From contig UQHH01000009.1 of the NCBI GenBank assembly GCA_900540865.1, forward strand, positions 1 through 64,000: 64,000 nucleotides of DNA. The letters run 5' to 3'. Below the pieces are notes generated by a model that did no database searches, was not told the DNA's origin, and was given only the letters and a program-made list of their open reading frames with translations. Below are positions 1 through 7,582 of the stretch, in pieces. Source of the DNA: an uncultured Oscillospiraceae bacterium (GTDB lineage Bacteria; Bacillota; Clostridia; Oscillospirales; Acutalibacteraceae). The position numbers and the translations under genes were made by a program. Position 1 is the stretch's first letter. Each line of letters opens with the position of its first letter.

Positions 1-49
1 ATCTACACCTCTCTATTCGTCGGCAGCGTCAGATGTGTATAAGAGACAG
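1..49 (+). other. Illumina Nextera i5 adapter (assembly artefact)
   Basis: Positions 1-8 match the end of the i5 flow-cell adapter. Positions 9-16 (CTCTCTAT) equal Nextera index S502. Positions 17-30 are the Nextera read-1 linker and 31-49 the 19-bp Tn5 mosaic end. Genomic sequence begins at base 50. This is vector/adapter contamination at a contig end, not a transposon of the organism. Confidence 0.97.
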
Positions 50-1192
50 CCCAAGCCGTTCAATCAATAAATCGACATGGAGCGGGATTTCGCTTTCGGA
101 CAATACGCCGAGCACCGCCTGCGCGTCCCGCGACAGTGGTTCGTTCTCTTCTTCTTTTTCTTTTCCGACCGGCTGCGTATCATTTTTATAATACGCAGCC
201 GGCTGTGGATTATCATAGTTTTTTTCGTGTCCCTTGGTTGTTGCCGTAGGCACGGCGTTGATTTCACGTTCAAAATCCTGGCTTACAGGCGTTTCTTCCG
301 GCAACTCGTCCACACCGAGGTATTCCTCTAAAATGTCCGAAAAGCTTGTAACCGCTCGCGCGCCCTGTTTAATTAGGGTGTTCGAGCCCTTGCATACGGT
401 GTTCGTAATACTGCCGGGTACCGCGAACACATCCCTGTTCTGCTCAAGCGCAAGGTCGGCGGTGATAAGCGAGCCGCTTTTCTCCCCCGCTTCCACAACG
501 ACCACCCCGTTTGAAAGGCCCGAAATAATGCGGTTGCGCATCGGGAAATTGCGCGCAAGCGGTTTAAAGTCCGGCGGGTATTCCGAAACAACCGCACCGT
601 TTACGGTGATAAGCTTTCGCATTTGCTCGTTTTCCATCAGGTAGCGGCAGTTGATGCCGCACCCCAGCACGCAGACCGTTACGCCGCCCGCCTGCAAAAC
701 ACCGCGGTGCGCCGCGCAGTCAATGCCGAGCGCCCCGCCGCTTACGACGACGGCACCCGCTTTTGCAAGGTCCGCGGCCATTGTAAAGGCAGTGCGTACG
801 CCTTCGCGCGTAGCTGTCCGCGTTCCGACGATTGCGATACACAAATAATCATTAAGCCTTGGAAGCGTGCCGGCCACGTATAGAACACTGGGCGGGTTAT
901 AGATTTCTTTGAGCCGTTTGGGATAAATTTCATCCTCAAACGTTATTATATTGTAATTCAAACTTTCACATCGGTCAATAACCGCCTGTGAATTTTGCAG
1001 GTCTTCCTTTAAAAAGGCGTTTTCCTGCGCGGGGGTAAAATGTGTGCACAGCCGCTTTTGGGCAAGGCTTGCGTGGTAAAAATCCTCAATATTGGGATAA
1101 GCCGCGGCAATTTGCTTGATTCTTGGATTTCCGTAGCCCAGTACGCGCTGCAGCCAAATCCAATAAAGAGCACGGTCGTTTCCCCGGCTCAT
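50..1192 (-). CDS. dprA: DNA processing protein DprA (3'-truncated by contig end)
   Basis: DprA/Smf loads RecA onto incoming single-stranded DNA during natural transformation. The Rossmann-like core is clear: VGTRTATREG near residue 120, SGGALGIDCAAHRG, then the SEYPP, NFPMRNRIISGLS, SGSLITA and VFAVPGSI blocks and the GSNTLIKQGA block. A C-terminal winged-helix (residues from about 355) is cut off: the last residues of the apparent frame (LSLIHI) are translated from the sequencing adapter, so no native stop is seen. The start ATG overlaps the stop of the upstream methyltransferase gene by 4 nt (ATGA), which argues for translational coupling and against the longer reading starting at 1216. 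A low-complexity, charged stretch lies near residues 305-350. Confidence 0.93.
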
Positions 1193-1980
1193 AAACGCTC
1201 CCTGACCATTTCCCACATGACGATAGACGCGGCGGTAGCCGCATTGAGCGATTCCGCACGTCCTCCCATTGGAATGGTTGTTCTTTCGATGCAGGCATCA
1301 AGGAGCTCCTGGGACAGGCCGTTTCCTTCGTTTCCGATAAAAACAGCCGATTTGTCCGTTTTTGATAAGGAAAGCTGAGTGACGGGGCGCGCGGCGCGGT
1401 CGGCGACGGCACCGAACGTTGTAAACCCGTTTAGCTGCAGGTCAAGCGCATACGCGGGCAGGTCGTCCGTAATCATAAAATTCAGACGGAATACGGCTCC
1501 CATGCTGCCGCGCAGGACCTTTGGCGAATAAATATCGCAGCAGTCCTGCGACATAACCACGCCGGTTATTCCAAGCGCCTCTGCAGTACGCAGGATGGTT
1601 CCCATATTCTGCGGGTCCTGAATGTGTTCAAGGCCGATATAGGAGCCGTTTTCCAAATGATAGGTTTCTTCGCGCATGCGGCAGATACATAAAATGCCCT
1701 GCGGCGTAACCAAATCAGAAAGCGCGGAAAACAGGCTTCTTTGAAAAATATGCGTTTTTTTTGCACCGTCGCACAGCCTGTCGATAAGCTGTGCGTGCTT
1801 TTCCAGTGCATCCTGCATAATGCAAACCTTTTGAATTTTGATTCCGCTTTTCAGCGCGTCTTCGCAGAGCCTTGCGCCCTCAATCACGAAAAGACCGCTT
1901 TTATGCCTCTGCTTCGTACTTTTTGATAATTTTTGAATTTCCTTTACCGCCGTGTTTTCCCTGCTCGTAATCGCGTCCAT
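1189..1980 (-). CDS. TrmH/SpoU-family RNA methyltransferase
   Basis: SAM-dependent 2'-O-methyltransferase of the trefoil-knot SPOUT class, expected to modify rRNA or tRNA. An N-terminal substrate-binding region (TSRENTAVKEIQKLSKSTKQR, with SGLFVIEGARL following) precedes the three family motifs: the DPQNMGTILRTAEALG block, FIGNEGNGLS, and RTTIPMGGRAESLNAATAAS. The exact target (for example 23S G2251 or another site) cannot be told from sequence alone, so no symbol is given. It ends inside the dprA start (4-nt overlap) and is separated from rplT by a strong terminator, so it probably forms a small unit with dprA. A GTG twelve bases upstream (1992) is an alternative start but sits too close to the AGAAGGG motif. 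Confidence 0.85.
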   Translation of the reverse strand: MDAITSRENTAVKEIQKLSKSTKQRHKSGLFVIEGARLCEDALKSGIKIQKVCIMQDALEKHAQLIDRLCDGAKKTHIFQRSLFSALSDLVTPQGILCICRMREETYHLENGSYIGLEHIQDPQNMGTILRTAEALGITGVVMSQDCCDIYSPKVLRGSMGAVFRLNFMITDDLPAYALDLQLNGFTTFGAVADRAARPVTQLSLSKTDKSAVFIGNEGNGLSQELLDACIERTTIPMGGRAESLNAATAASIVMWEMVRERL

Positions 1981-2030
1981 TACTGGCAGCACCGCCCTTC
2001 TTTTTTAAAATTCTGAGAAGCGTATGTACG

Positions 2031-2062
2031 AAAAGAGCGTTTGGGAGAATTCTCCCAAACGC
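2031..2062 (-). terminator. Intrinsic terminator after rplT
   Basis: Bases 2037-2062 form a perfect 26-nt palindrome (13-bp stem GCGTTTGGGAGAA) followed on the minus strand by CTCTTTTCG. It separates the infC-rpmI-rplT operon from the methyltransferase-dprA pair. Confidence 0.8.
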
Positions 2063-2077
2063 AGCTTTCAATTTTTC

Positions 2078-2428
2078 TTATGCGTTTTTCGCCTGCTCGA
2101 CAAGTTTTGCAAAGGACGCCGGGTCAGCGATTGCAATTTCGGACAGCATCTTCCTGTTGAGCGAAACGCCCGCCTTTTTCAGTCCGTTCATAAAGGTAGA
2201 GTAGTTGACCCCGTTCATACGGCAGGCAGCCGAAATACGGGTAATCCACAGGCGGCGGAAATCTCTTTTACGCTGCTTGCGGCCAATATAGGCATAATTG
2301 CCGCTTTTCATAACGGCCTGCTTCGCCATTTTAAAGTGCTTGCTCTTTGCACCCCAATAGCCCTTCGCGAGCTTTAACGTCTTTTTTCTTCTCTTGCGCG
2401 TCATCATCGCACCTTTTACACGTGCCAT
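2078..2428 (-). CDS. rplT: 50S ribosomal protein L20
   Basis: Assembly protein of the large ribosomal subunit that binds 23S rRNA. The 116-residue length, very basic N-terminal half ([21 protein letters not shown], then GYWGAKS) and globular C-terminal half ([18 protein letters not shown]) are standard. It is the last gene of the infC-rpmI-rplT operon. In Firmicutes L20 represses this operon by binding the infC leader; the leader seen at 3226-3385 fits that scheme. Confidence 0.98.
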   Translation of the reverse strand: MARVKGAMMTRKRRKKTLKLAKGYWGAKSKHFKMAKQAVMKSGNYAYIGRKQRKRDFRRLWITRISAACRMNGVNYSTFMNGLKKAGVSLNRKMLSEIAIADPASFAKLVEQAKNA

Positions 2429-2484
2429 TTTATGTTACCTCCGTTATTGGTTGAATTTGTTGTTGAGAAAGCGCGTTCCTACCC

Positions 2485-2682
2485 TTATTTGTAGGGAATC
2501 AGCCTCTTAATCTGCACGACATTCGTTTTGTCGGCCACCGTGGTCTGCCTCAGGCCTCTCTTGCGCTTTGTGGATTTCTTGTTGAGGATGTGGCTTTTAT
2601 TTGCGTGTGCGCGGATGACTTTACCGTTCTTTGTAAGCTTAAAGCGCTTTTTCGCACCGCTGTGTGTTTTAATCTTAGGCAT
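2485..2682 (-). CDS. rpmI: 50S ribosomal protein L35
   Basis: Small basic large-subunit protein of 65 residues, beginning [20 protein letters not shown] and containing the conserved [25 protein letters not shown] core. It lies 24 nt downstream of infC and 56 nt upstream of rplT, the universal gene order. Confidence 0.98.
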   Translation of the reverse strand: MPKIKTHSGAKKRFKLTKNGKVIRAHANKSHILNKKSTKRKRGLRQTTVADKTNVVQIKRLIPYK

Positions 2683-2706
2683 AATATTTTGTCCTCCTTG
2701 AAAGTG

Positions 2707-3225
2707 TTATTTCGTGGGCTTTGGAGCAAGGAACATCAGCATATTGCGTCCTTCGAGCTTTGCGGGCTTTTCGACATTGGCTGCTTCCTCGCATGCCTGC
2801 GCAAATTTTTTCATTGTTTCATAGCCCTGTTCGGGATGGCCCATCTCTCTGCCCCTGAAACGAATCGAAACCTTTACCTTGTCCCCTGCCTGCAAAAAGC
2901 GCAGAGCATGGCCGAGCTTCGTATTGAAATCATGCGTGTCGATATTCAAGGAAAGCCTGATTTCCTTAATTTCAACCACGCGCTGATTCTTACGCGCTTC
3001 CTTTTCCCTTTTGGCCTGCTCAAACTTATACTTGCCATAATCCATAATCTTGCATACGGGCGGCGTTACCTGCGGGGCAATCTTCACCAAATCAAGATTT
3101 TGTTCCTCCGCGAGAGCCATAGCCTTGCTTGTGGGCATGATTCCGAGCTGCGAGCCGTCGTTACCGATTACCCTGAGTTCTCTGTCTCGAATTTCGTCGT
3201 TAATCTGTAGTTCCTTGTTGCTGAT
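2707..3225 (-). CDS. infC: Translation initiation factor IF-3 (AUC start codon)
   Basis: IF-3 keeps the 30S subunit free and proofreads the start codon. The protein begins ISNKELQINDEIR in register with known IF-3 N-termini, followed by the N-domain (VIGNDGSQLG, MALAEEQNLDLVKI), the central linker (DYGKYKFEQAKREKEARKNQ) and the C-domain (KEIRLSLNIDTHD, FLQAGDKVKVSIRFRGREM), 172 residues. No ATG, GTG or TTG lies at this position: the only codon correctly spaced (9 nt) from the strong GGAGG is ATC at 3223-3225. IF-3 genes commonly use AUU/AUC starts so that IF-3 represses its own translation. An in-frame extension to 3309 would run through the terminator hairpin and is not credible. Confidence 0.93.
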   Translation of the reverse strand: MSNKELQINDEIRDRELRVIGNDGSQLGIMPTSKAMALAEEQNLDLVKIAPQVTPPVCKIMDYGKYKFEQAKREKEARKNQRVVEIKEIRLSLNIDTHDFNTKLGHALRFLQAGDKVKVSIRFRGREMGHPEQGYETMKKFAQACEEAANVEKPAKLEGRNMLMFLAPKPTK

Positions 3226-3385
3226 GGTTAAGCACCTCCAAAATGTTATGTTGAAAATAAAAAACGCGGGCAGAAAATCCGCCCGCAGCAATACAACCAA
3301 CCTCCGCACGAAAGTGCGTTTGTCTGTATTGACCCATGCAGACGGTACTCCATAGGTGAAGGCATTCCTGCCTTGCTTTATTTAC
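3226..3385 (-). promoter_or_regulatory. infC leader (L20-leader type attenuator)
   Basis: About 160 nt of untranslated leader lie between the proximal promoter and the infC start. It contains a small CGCAC-TTTC-GTGCG hairpin (3305-3318) and, just before the Shine-Dalgarno, a GC-rich stem (GCGGGC/GCCCGC, 3266-3286) followed by a T-rich run (3254-3264), an intrinsic terminator inside the leader. This matches the known Firmicute arrangement in which L20 controls premature termination of infC-rpmI-rplT. The family assignment is by position and architecture only. Confidence 0.7.
3254..3286 (-). terminator. Attenuator terminator upstream of infC
   Basis: Six-base GC stem GCGGGC/GCCCGC with a 9-nt loop, followed on the minus strand by GTTTTTTATTTT. 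It ends about 30 nt before the infC start codon, so it terminates the leader rather than a gene. Confidence 0.8.
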
Positions 3386-3391
3386 CTAGCT

Positions 3392-3420
3392 ATTATAACA
3401 GGCTTGTGCTTGCTTGTCAA
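3392..3420 (-). promoter_or_regulatory. Sigma-A promoter P1 for infC operon
   Basis: Perfect consensus: TTGACA (3415-3420), 17-bp spacer, TATAAT (3392-3397), reading on the minus strand toward infC. Confidence 0.9.
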
Positions 3421-3480
3421 TATGTTTGCCCTACATTTTTTATTAGCGTGCAGGAGCCTTCCTGCGCTATCCTGCTGGTT

Positions 3481-3509
3481 ATTATAGCATATGAAAGCAA
3501 TCGCGGCAA
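3481..3509 (-). promoter_or_regulatory. Upstream sigma-A promoter P2 for infC operon
   Basis: TTGCCG (3504-3509), 17-bp spacer, TATAAT (3481-3486). It lies about 90 bp upstream of P1, giving tandem promoters. A CAGGA/TCCTG hairpin lies in the sequence between them. Confidence 0.6.
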
Positions 3510-3513
3510 CACA

Positions 3514-3544
3514 TAAAAACAGGCGCGCACTTTTGGTACGCGCC
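3514..3544 (-). terminator. Terminator of the spoIIIA operon
   Basis: Stem GGCGCGTAC/GTGCGCGCC (one G-U-type mismatch) at 3522-3544 followed by TGTTTTTATG on the minus strand, 15 nt after the spoIIIAH stop. Confidence 0.75.
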
Positions 3545-3558
3545 CGCGGGTAAAACCG

Positions 3559-4167
3559 TCAAACCTCAGTGATTTTTATGTTGTCGAACTCGATTCCCGA
3601 CTGCCCGGTTACGATGTCCTTGATTGCCATGACCCCGTCGTCGTCAAGCTCACCCCTGCATACGACGATGCTGCACTCCCCGTTCTGGATAAACGCGAGG
3701 CACTGTGAAAAGCCCTTTGCCTTGATGAGGCTTTCGATATTGGTTTCCTGCTCCATGTTTTTGGCAATTTCTGCCGCCTTGCCGACCGCTTCTTTCTTCG
3801 CTTCATCTGAGGAATCGGCAGCTTCAAGCACTTCCTTCGCAAGGTCGGCAGCGCCGTCGTGCGTCTTTTGGCGCTCCACCTTCACCTGCGCAAAGTAGGC
3901 GAGCGCGTCCTCGCTCGGCTGTGTCTTTTTGCCGCTTGCGTCCTTGGAGGAATTAGAGGAGGTACTGCCGCTCGTGTTTTTGTCCTTTGGCACGGAGCTG
4001 TCCGTCGAATTGTTTACAAACTGCGCCTGGCCTATTTGCTTGTTCGCGCTTGCGGAGGTTTGCTGGATGAGCGAGCTGTTGTCCGAGAACTGCCAGTTGA
4101 GATATACCGCCGCGCCGAGCGCAACCACCAACGCCGCCAATACAAGCTGTCTTTTTCCGAATTTCAT
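3559..4167 (-). CDS. spoIIIAH: Stage III sporulation protein AH
   Basis: Mother-cell membrane protein that, in Bacillus, pairs with forespore SpoIIQ across the intermembrane space and forms part of the SpoIIIA-Q channel. It has an N-terminal membrane anchor (residues 8-26), a Ser/Lys/Asp-rich linker (about 45-80) and a C-terminal ring-building EscJ/PrgK-like domain containing ANMEQETNIESLIKAKGFSQ and a QNGECSIVV-type core. The start is fixed by AAGGAGG spaced 8 nt. Length (202 aa) is close to the Bacillus protein. Last gene of the operon, followed by a terminator. Confidence 0.95.
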   Translation of the reverse strand: MKFGKRQLVLAALVVALGAAVYLNWQFSDNSSLIQQTSASANKQIGQAQFVNNSTDSSVPKDKNTSGSTSSNSSKDASGKKTQPSEDALAYFAQVKVERQKTHDGAADLAKEVLEAADSSDEAKKEAVGKAAEIAKNMEQETNIESLIKAKGFSQCLAFIQNGECSIVVCRGELDDDGVMAIKDIVTGQSGIEFDNIKITEV

Positions 4168-4183
4168 TTCTATGTCCTCCTTG

Positions 4184-4777
4184 TTATTCTGAAAGTTTTG
4201 TCACGCAAACCTTTGCGGACGATATATTAAGTGCTTTCGTCACTGCCTCAAGCACTCTCTGCTGAACCTCAATATCCCCGCCGCCGCTGCACACGACCAC
4301 GACGCCGCGGACAGTCGGCTGGATTTCCTTGAGTACAATCGCCTGCTCCGTGCCGTCTGAAAGGCGCACGGTGATGTAGCTTTTTTCCTTGTCGGACGAT
4401 TCATCGGTTTTGGTACTTCCGTCGCCCTTTCCGTTTTGCAGGCTTTTGCTTTCCTTCTCGTCGGCGGCATAGACATACTCCGTCCCGCTGTCGACCGTAA
4501 CGTAAAGCTTTGTCGTCCCCGCACCCTCGATACTCGAAATAATATCCTGAAGGCTCGTTTCGATTTCCTGCTTGTACGCAAGCGCCGTCTGCGACGACGT
4601 ATATACGGTTTGTTCCGTAGACGGCTTTGTTTTCGCGCCTGAATCGAAGAAATTGGAAATAAAAATCAGCGCGATAGCGGCAAGCCCCGCAATAATGATG
4701 AACTTTTTATATTTTTCATCCGTTACCAGGTTGTGGAGCTTTTCCTTCCAGCCTCCCTTTCTTTCTTCATCCTGCAT
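4184..4777 (-). CDS. spoIIIAG: Stage III sporulation protein AG
   Basis: Ring-forming component of the SpoIIIA-Q feeding channel. One membrane segment (about residues 26-44, FIIIAGLAAIALIFISNFF) is followed by the extracytoplasmic domain with the typical IEGAGTTKLYVTVDSG motif, a charged loop (residues 105-130) and VRGVVVVCSGGGDIEVQ near the end, which resembles the ring-building fold. The start at 4777 has AAAGGGG at 9 nt; an ATG 9 bases upstream is possible. It overlaps the end of spoIIIAF. Confidence 0.94.
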   Translation of the reverse strand: MQDEERKGGWKEKLHNLVTDEKYKKFIIIAGLAAIALIFISNFFDSGAKTKPSTEQTVYTSSQTALAYKQEIETSLQDIISSIEGAGTTKLYVTVDSGTEYVYAADEKESKSLQNGKGDGSTKTDESSDKEKSYITVRLSDGTEQAIVLKEIQPTVRGVVVVCSGGGDIEVQQRVLEAVTKALNISSAKVCVTKLSE

Positions 4778-5264
4778 TTGCATCATCCCCTTTTGCGACT
4801 ACAACCTTTGTTTTTAAATCCAGTTCCTTTTCCACCGCCGCTTTTATTTTGACGGCGTCGTCCTTGTACTGCGGTTCAACTGTAATGGTAACCAATACAA
4901 TAGATATGCTGCCGTCGTCCGCGCTATCCATAGTAAGCGCAATATTTTGCGCCTTCGCGCCTGTTTTTTCAACGCAATCCTCGACAAGCTTCGCAACACT
5001 CGTCTTGGCGATTTCCTCCGACTGGCTCGTTACATCCTCAGAAAAGCCTGAGGTTGTCTCTTTTTCAAAATCTATGCCGCTGAGCTCCGCTTTTATTCCG
5101 GAAACCAGGGTTCCGAGCGGAAAAATTACGGCGCACAGCATGAACGCGCCCAGTACGAAGCGCAGGATTTTGTCCATCGTACCGTTCGGCGCCAAAAGCT
5201 CCAGCACCAGGCCCGCGCAGGCGCAGATGCAAATCACCGTGGCCCAGGCCGCTACCGCCTCCAT
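4767..5264 (-). CDS. spoIIIAF: Stage III sporulation protein AF
   Basis: Two N-terminal membrane segments (about residues 5-23 and 30-54) followed by a soluble domain rich in acidic and lysine residues, ending EKELDLKTKVVVAKG. At 165 residues it is shorter than the Bacillus protein (about 206). It starts 1 nt after the spoIIIAE stop and its end overlaps spoIIIAG, typical of coupled expression in this operon. Confidence 0.92.
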   Translation of the reverse strand: MEAVAAWATVICICACAGLVLELLAPNGTMDKILRFVLGAFMLCAVIFPLGTLVSGIKAELSGIDFEKETTSGFSEDVTSQSEEIAKTSVAKLVEDCVEKTGAKAQNIALTMDSADDGSISIVLVTITVEPQYKDDAVKIKAAVEKELDLKTKVVVAKGDDANAG

Positions 5265-5265
5265 T

Positions 5266-6441
5266 TCAGCTTCCCCCTATCATCAGGATGATTGTCGTGG
5301 ATATGATAAAAACCGTCATACAGCACAAAAGGATGGCGATAAGCGTGCTGATAACCTTGCCCGCTGAACGCAGCAGCGTACTCGGAACGCTGAGCCCGAA
5401 CACGTCCCCGGCGGCTGCGCATACGTTGATGGTCAAAAGCCAGACGAGGCATTCAAGCAGCGCGGGCAAAAAGATAAAAACGCTGCCCAATACCGCAAAG
5501 ATGCCAATGCCGGATTTGAGCATTTTCACACAGCTCTGCACCGTTAAAAAGGCGTCGCTCAGGGCGCTGCCCACCATAGGGACAAAGCTGCTGATTGCAA
5601 AACGCGTGGCGCGCACACCCGCGGAATCGGCCGCTGTGCCGATGATCGTCTGGAACGTAAGAATGGAAACGAATACGGACATAACAAACGTGAGCACCCA
5701 TTTCGTCACCTTGGAAAACAGGCCGCAGATGCCTTTTAAATTGATGCGCTGGGAAATGGAGCTTATAACGGAAAGGCCCAGGAAAACATTGAGCAGCGGT
5801 ACAATCACGTGGGAGGCAATCTGTGTGACCACCTGACCCGCGCCCATCATCAGCGCGTAGTAGGAGGCTCCCGACACGGCCTGTCCCGCCGCAACCATAA
5901 CGCCCGCCATTACCGGGATATACATCAGCAAAAAGGAGGAGGCCGTTTGGATGATGCCCGCGCTCGTCGCTATGGTTTCGACAATCGGGTAAATCAGCAC
6001 GCCGCAGATGCAGAGCGTCCCGACCGTCCCGATAATCCCGCCAAGCGGCTTTTCCCCGAAGGAAAGCTTCATACCGTCTACCAAAGCGCACAGAAGCATC
6101 AGCGCAAGCACCTTGCCCGTTGCAAACAGCGGCGAGGCGCTGTTTTGCCCGGCCATATCTAAAATTTTTGACATAACCGCGCCAAAGCTTAAATGATTGA
6201 GCTGTTCCCAGCTTGGAGAATCCACGCCTATGTCCTCCATCGATTTTTGGGCGCCCGGCGGAAGCTCGCCGAAGAGCTCGTCCGCCCCACTGTTTTTCAG
6301 CTGTTCGTCATATATTTCGTTGATACCCTGCTCCTTGTCGCGCGGCTGTGTTTCCTCCTCCGCCGCGTGGACGGGCAGGCAGAAAACAAAAAGACAAAGC
6401 AAAAAAAGGAGCGGCAATATCCATTTTTTTCTCTGTTCCAT
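5266..6441 (-). CDS. spoIIIAE: Stage III sporulation protein AE
   Basis: Polytopic membrane protein of the channel. It has an N-terminal signal peptide (hydrophobic stretch WILPLLFLLCLFVFCLPVHA, cleavage probably after VHA), an acidic extracytoplasmic segment (about 40-90), then multiple membrane helices through to the end (391 aa; Bacillus about 399). The start is chosen at 6441 because it places the signal peptide correctly; ATG at 6453 is an alternative. It begins within 35 nt of the spoIIIAD stop. Confidence 0.94.
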   Translation of the reverse strand: MEQRKKWILPLLFLLCLFVFCLPVHAAEEETQPRDKEQGINEIYDEQLKNSGADELFGELPPGAQKSMEDIGVDSPSWEQLNHLSFGAVMSKILDMAGQNSASPLFATGKVLALMLLCALVDGMKLSFGEKPLGGIIGTVGTLCICGVLIYPIVETIATSAGIIQTASSFLLMYIPVMAGVMVAAGQAVSGASYYALMMGAGQVVTQIASHVIVPLLNVFLGLSVISSISQRINLKGICGLFSKVTKWVLTFVMSVFVSILTFQTIIGTAADSAGVRATRFAISSFVPMVGSALSDAFLTVQSCVKMLKSGIGIFAVLGSVFIFLPALLECLVWLLTINVCAAAGDVFGLSVPSTLLRSAGKVISTLIAILLCCMTVFIISTTIILMIGGS

Positions 6442-6472
6442 ACGTTTTACCATTCCTTTATCCGTCTTTCGG

Positions 6473-6862
6473 TCATCCGCCGATAATTCCAACGGCCGTC
6501 TGGGTGATGTCCTCTATCATCGGCAGGGCAATCAGCACAATCATCAGCTTGCCCGCTAGCTCCACCTTAGAGGCGAGCGCCGACTGCCCGGCGTCCTTGC
6601 AAGCGTCTGAAGAAAACTGGCACAGAAAACAGATGCCGAGCGATTTCAGCAGGATGCCTCCGTATTCCACGGGCATTCCCGCGCGTGTAAGCAGATTGCT
6701 CACCTGGTTAAGCGCCGGCGAGATTTTTGAGAGTATCAGTGCAAAGACGACGACGCCCGCCCCAACCGCGACAAGCATGGAAATCTCTGGATTATATTTT
6801 TTCAGCATGACGGAAAGCACCGCCGCTATGATGACCGCCACGCACAGTCCCAGGATATTCAT
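6473..6862 (-). CDS. spoIIIAD: Stage III sporulation protein AD
   Basis: A 129-residue membrane protein with helices at about 1-22, 30-50, 66-85 and 100-125, starting MNILGLCVAVIIAAVLS and containing GGILLKSLGICFLCQFSSDACKDAGQ-type signature (split here: GGILLKSLGIC, then SSDACKDAGQ). Gap of 3 nt from spoIIIAC. Confidence 0.94.
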   Translation of the reverse strand: MNILGLCVAVIIAAVLSVMLKKYNPEISMLVAVGAGVVVFALILSKISPALNQVSNLLTRAGMPVEYGGILLKSLGICFLCQFSSDACKDAGQSALASKVELAGKLMIVLIALPMIEDITQTAVGIIGG

Positions 6863-6865
6863 GGC

Positions 6866-7060
6866 CTACAGCCCAAACAGCGACTTGATGGTTGAAAACA
6901 GGCCGCTTATCTGCTGGACTATCATAAGCAGTACGACGATTAAACCCGCGAGCGTCGTCATCATCGCCTGCTCCTCCCTGCCGGAGCGTATCAGCACCTG
7001 GTTGAGCACGGCGACTATGATGCCGATGGCGGCAATTTTAAAAATCAAATCAACGTCCAC
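6866..7060 (-). CDS. spoIIIAC: Stage III sporulation protein AC
   Basis: A 64-residue protein with two membrane helices and the conserved IFKIAAIGIIVAVLNQVL start and GREEQAMMTTLAG centre. SpoIIIAC and AD are related to each other and recall small export-apparatus proteins. Length is normal for the family. Confidence 0.95.
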   Translation of the reverse strand: MDVDLIFKIAAIGIIVAVLNQVLIRSGREEQAMMTTLAGLIVVLLMIVQQISGLFSTIKSLFGL

Positions 7061-7078
7061 TGTGTTTTCCCCTTCCTG

Positions 7079-7582
7079 TTACAGAATCAAAAGCGATACG
7101 GCCACGCCGGAGAACAGACCGAGCATCCGGTAAAGCTTTACCTTCTTTTCTTTTTCCTCGCGCGCCTGCTTGAGCCTTGAGGAAAACATCGTCTTATACA
7201 GCTCGCAGTGCATAAGCTGCCCTTCCACGTCGGTCGTGCCCAGGCCCTGGCCAAAATCCGTAAGCAGGCGAAAATCCTCCTTTGAAAGCCCCATGCTGTG
7301 CGGAAGCTGCATAAGCGCCGTCCGCCACGCCTCAAAAAACGGCGCTCCGCTTTCCATTCCCTGCGCGCAGGCCTCCAGCAGCGGCTGTAAAAGCTTTCCG
7401 GAGCCTGTGCGAAGGAGCACCGGAAGGCTGTCGCCGCTAAAACGCATCTGCGTCTGCAAATCTGTCAGAAACCCAACCGCCTGTTCAAAAAAAGAGGCCC
7501 GCATGATTACGCGCTGCGATGCCGACAGCCCGATTAGCGCTCCTGAAATGATGATGACCGCTACCGACAGTATTCGCAGCAT
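7079..7582 (-). CDS. spoIIIAB: Stage III sporulation protein AB
   Basis: A 167-residue protein (Bacillus 171) with a membrane helix at each end (about 1-20 and 150-167) and an internal GspF-like alpha-helical domain (SLPVLLRTGSGKL, LLTDFGQGLGTTDVEGQ, KLYRMLGLFSG). The start ATG at 7582 has GGAGG spaced 9 nt; a reading to 7621 adds a basic stretch without support. It overlaps the end of spoIIIAA by 98 nt, unusually long (see findings). Confidence 0.93.
   Translation of the reverse strand: MLRILSVAVIIISGALIGLSASQRVIMRASFFEQAVGFLTDLQTQMRFSGDSLPVLLRTGSGKLLQPLLEACAQGMESGAPFFEAWRTALMQLPHSMGLSKEDFRLLTDFGQGLGTTDVEGQLMHCELYKTMFSSRLKQAREEKEKKVKLYRMLGLFSGVAVSLLIL

Noticed and set aside
1..49. Transposon end (mosaic end sequence) suggesting a native mobile element
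   Set aside because: The index and linker around it are commercial sequencing adapter; it is library material.
3226..3309. N-terminal extension of IF-3
   Set aside because: It would read through the leader terminator hairpin, lacks a ribosome site at its start and is absent from known IF-3.
5453..6091. 212-codon minus-strand frame within spoIIIAE
   Set aside because: Other frame of the same strand inside a complete spoIIIAE with signal peptide and helices.
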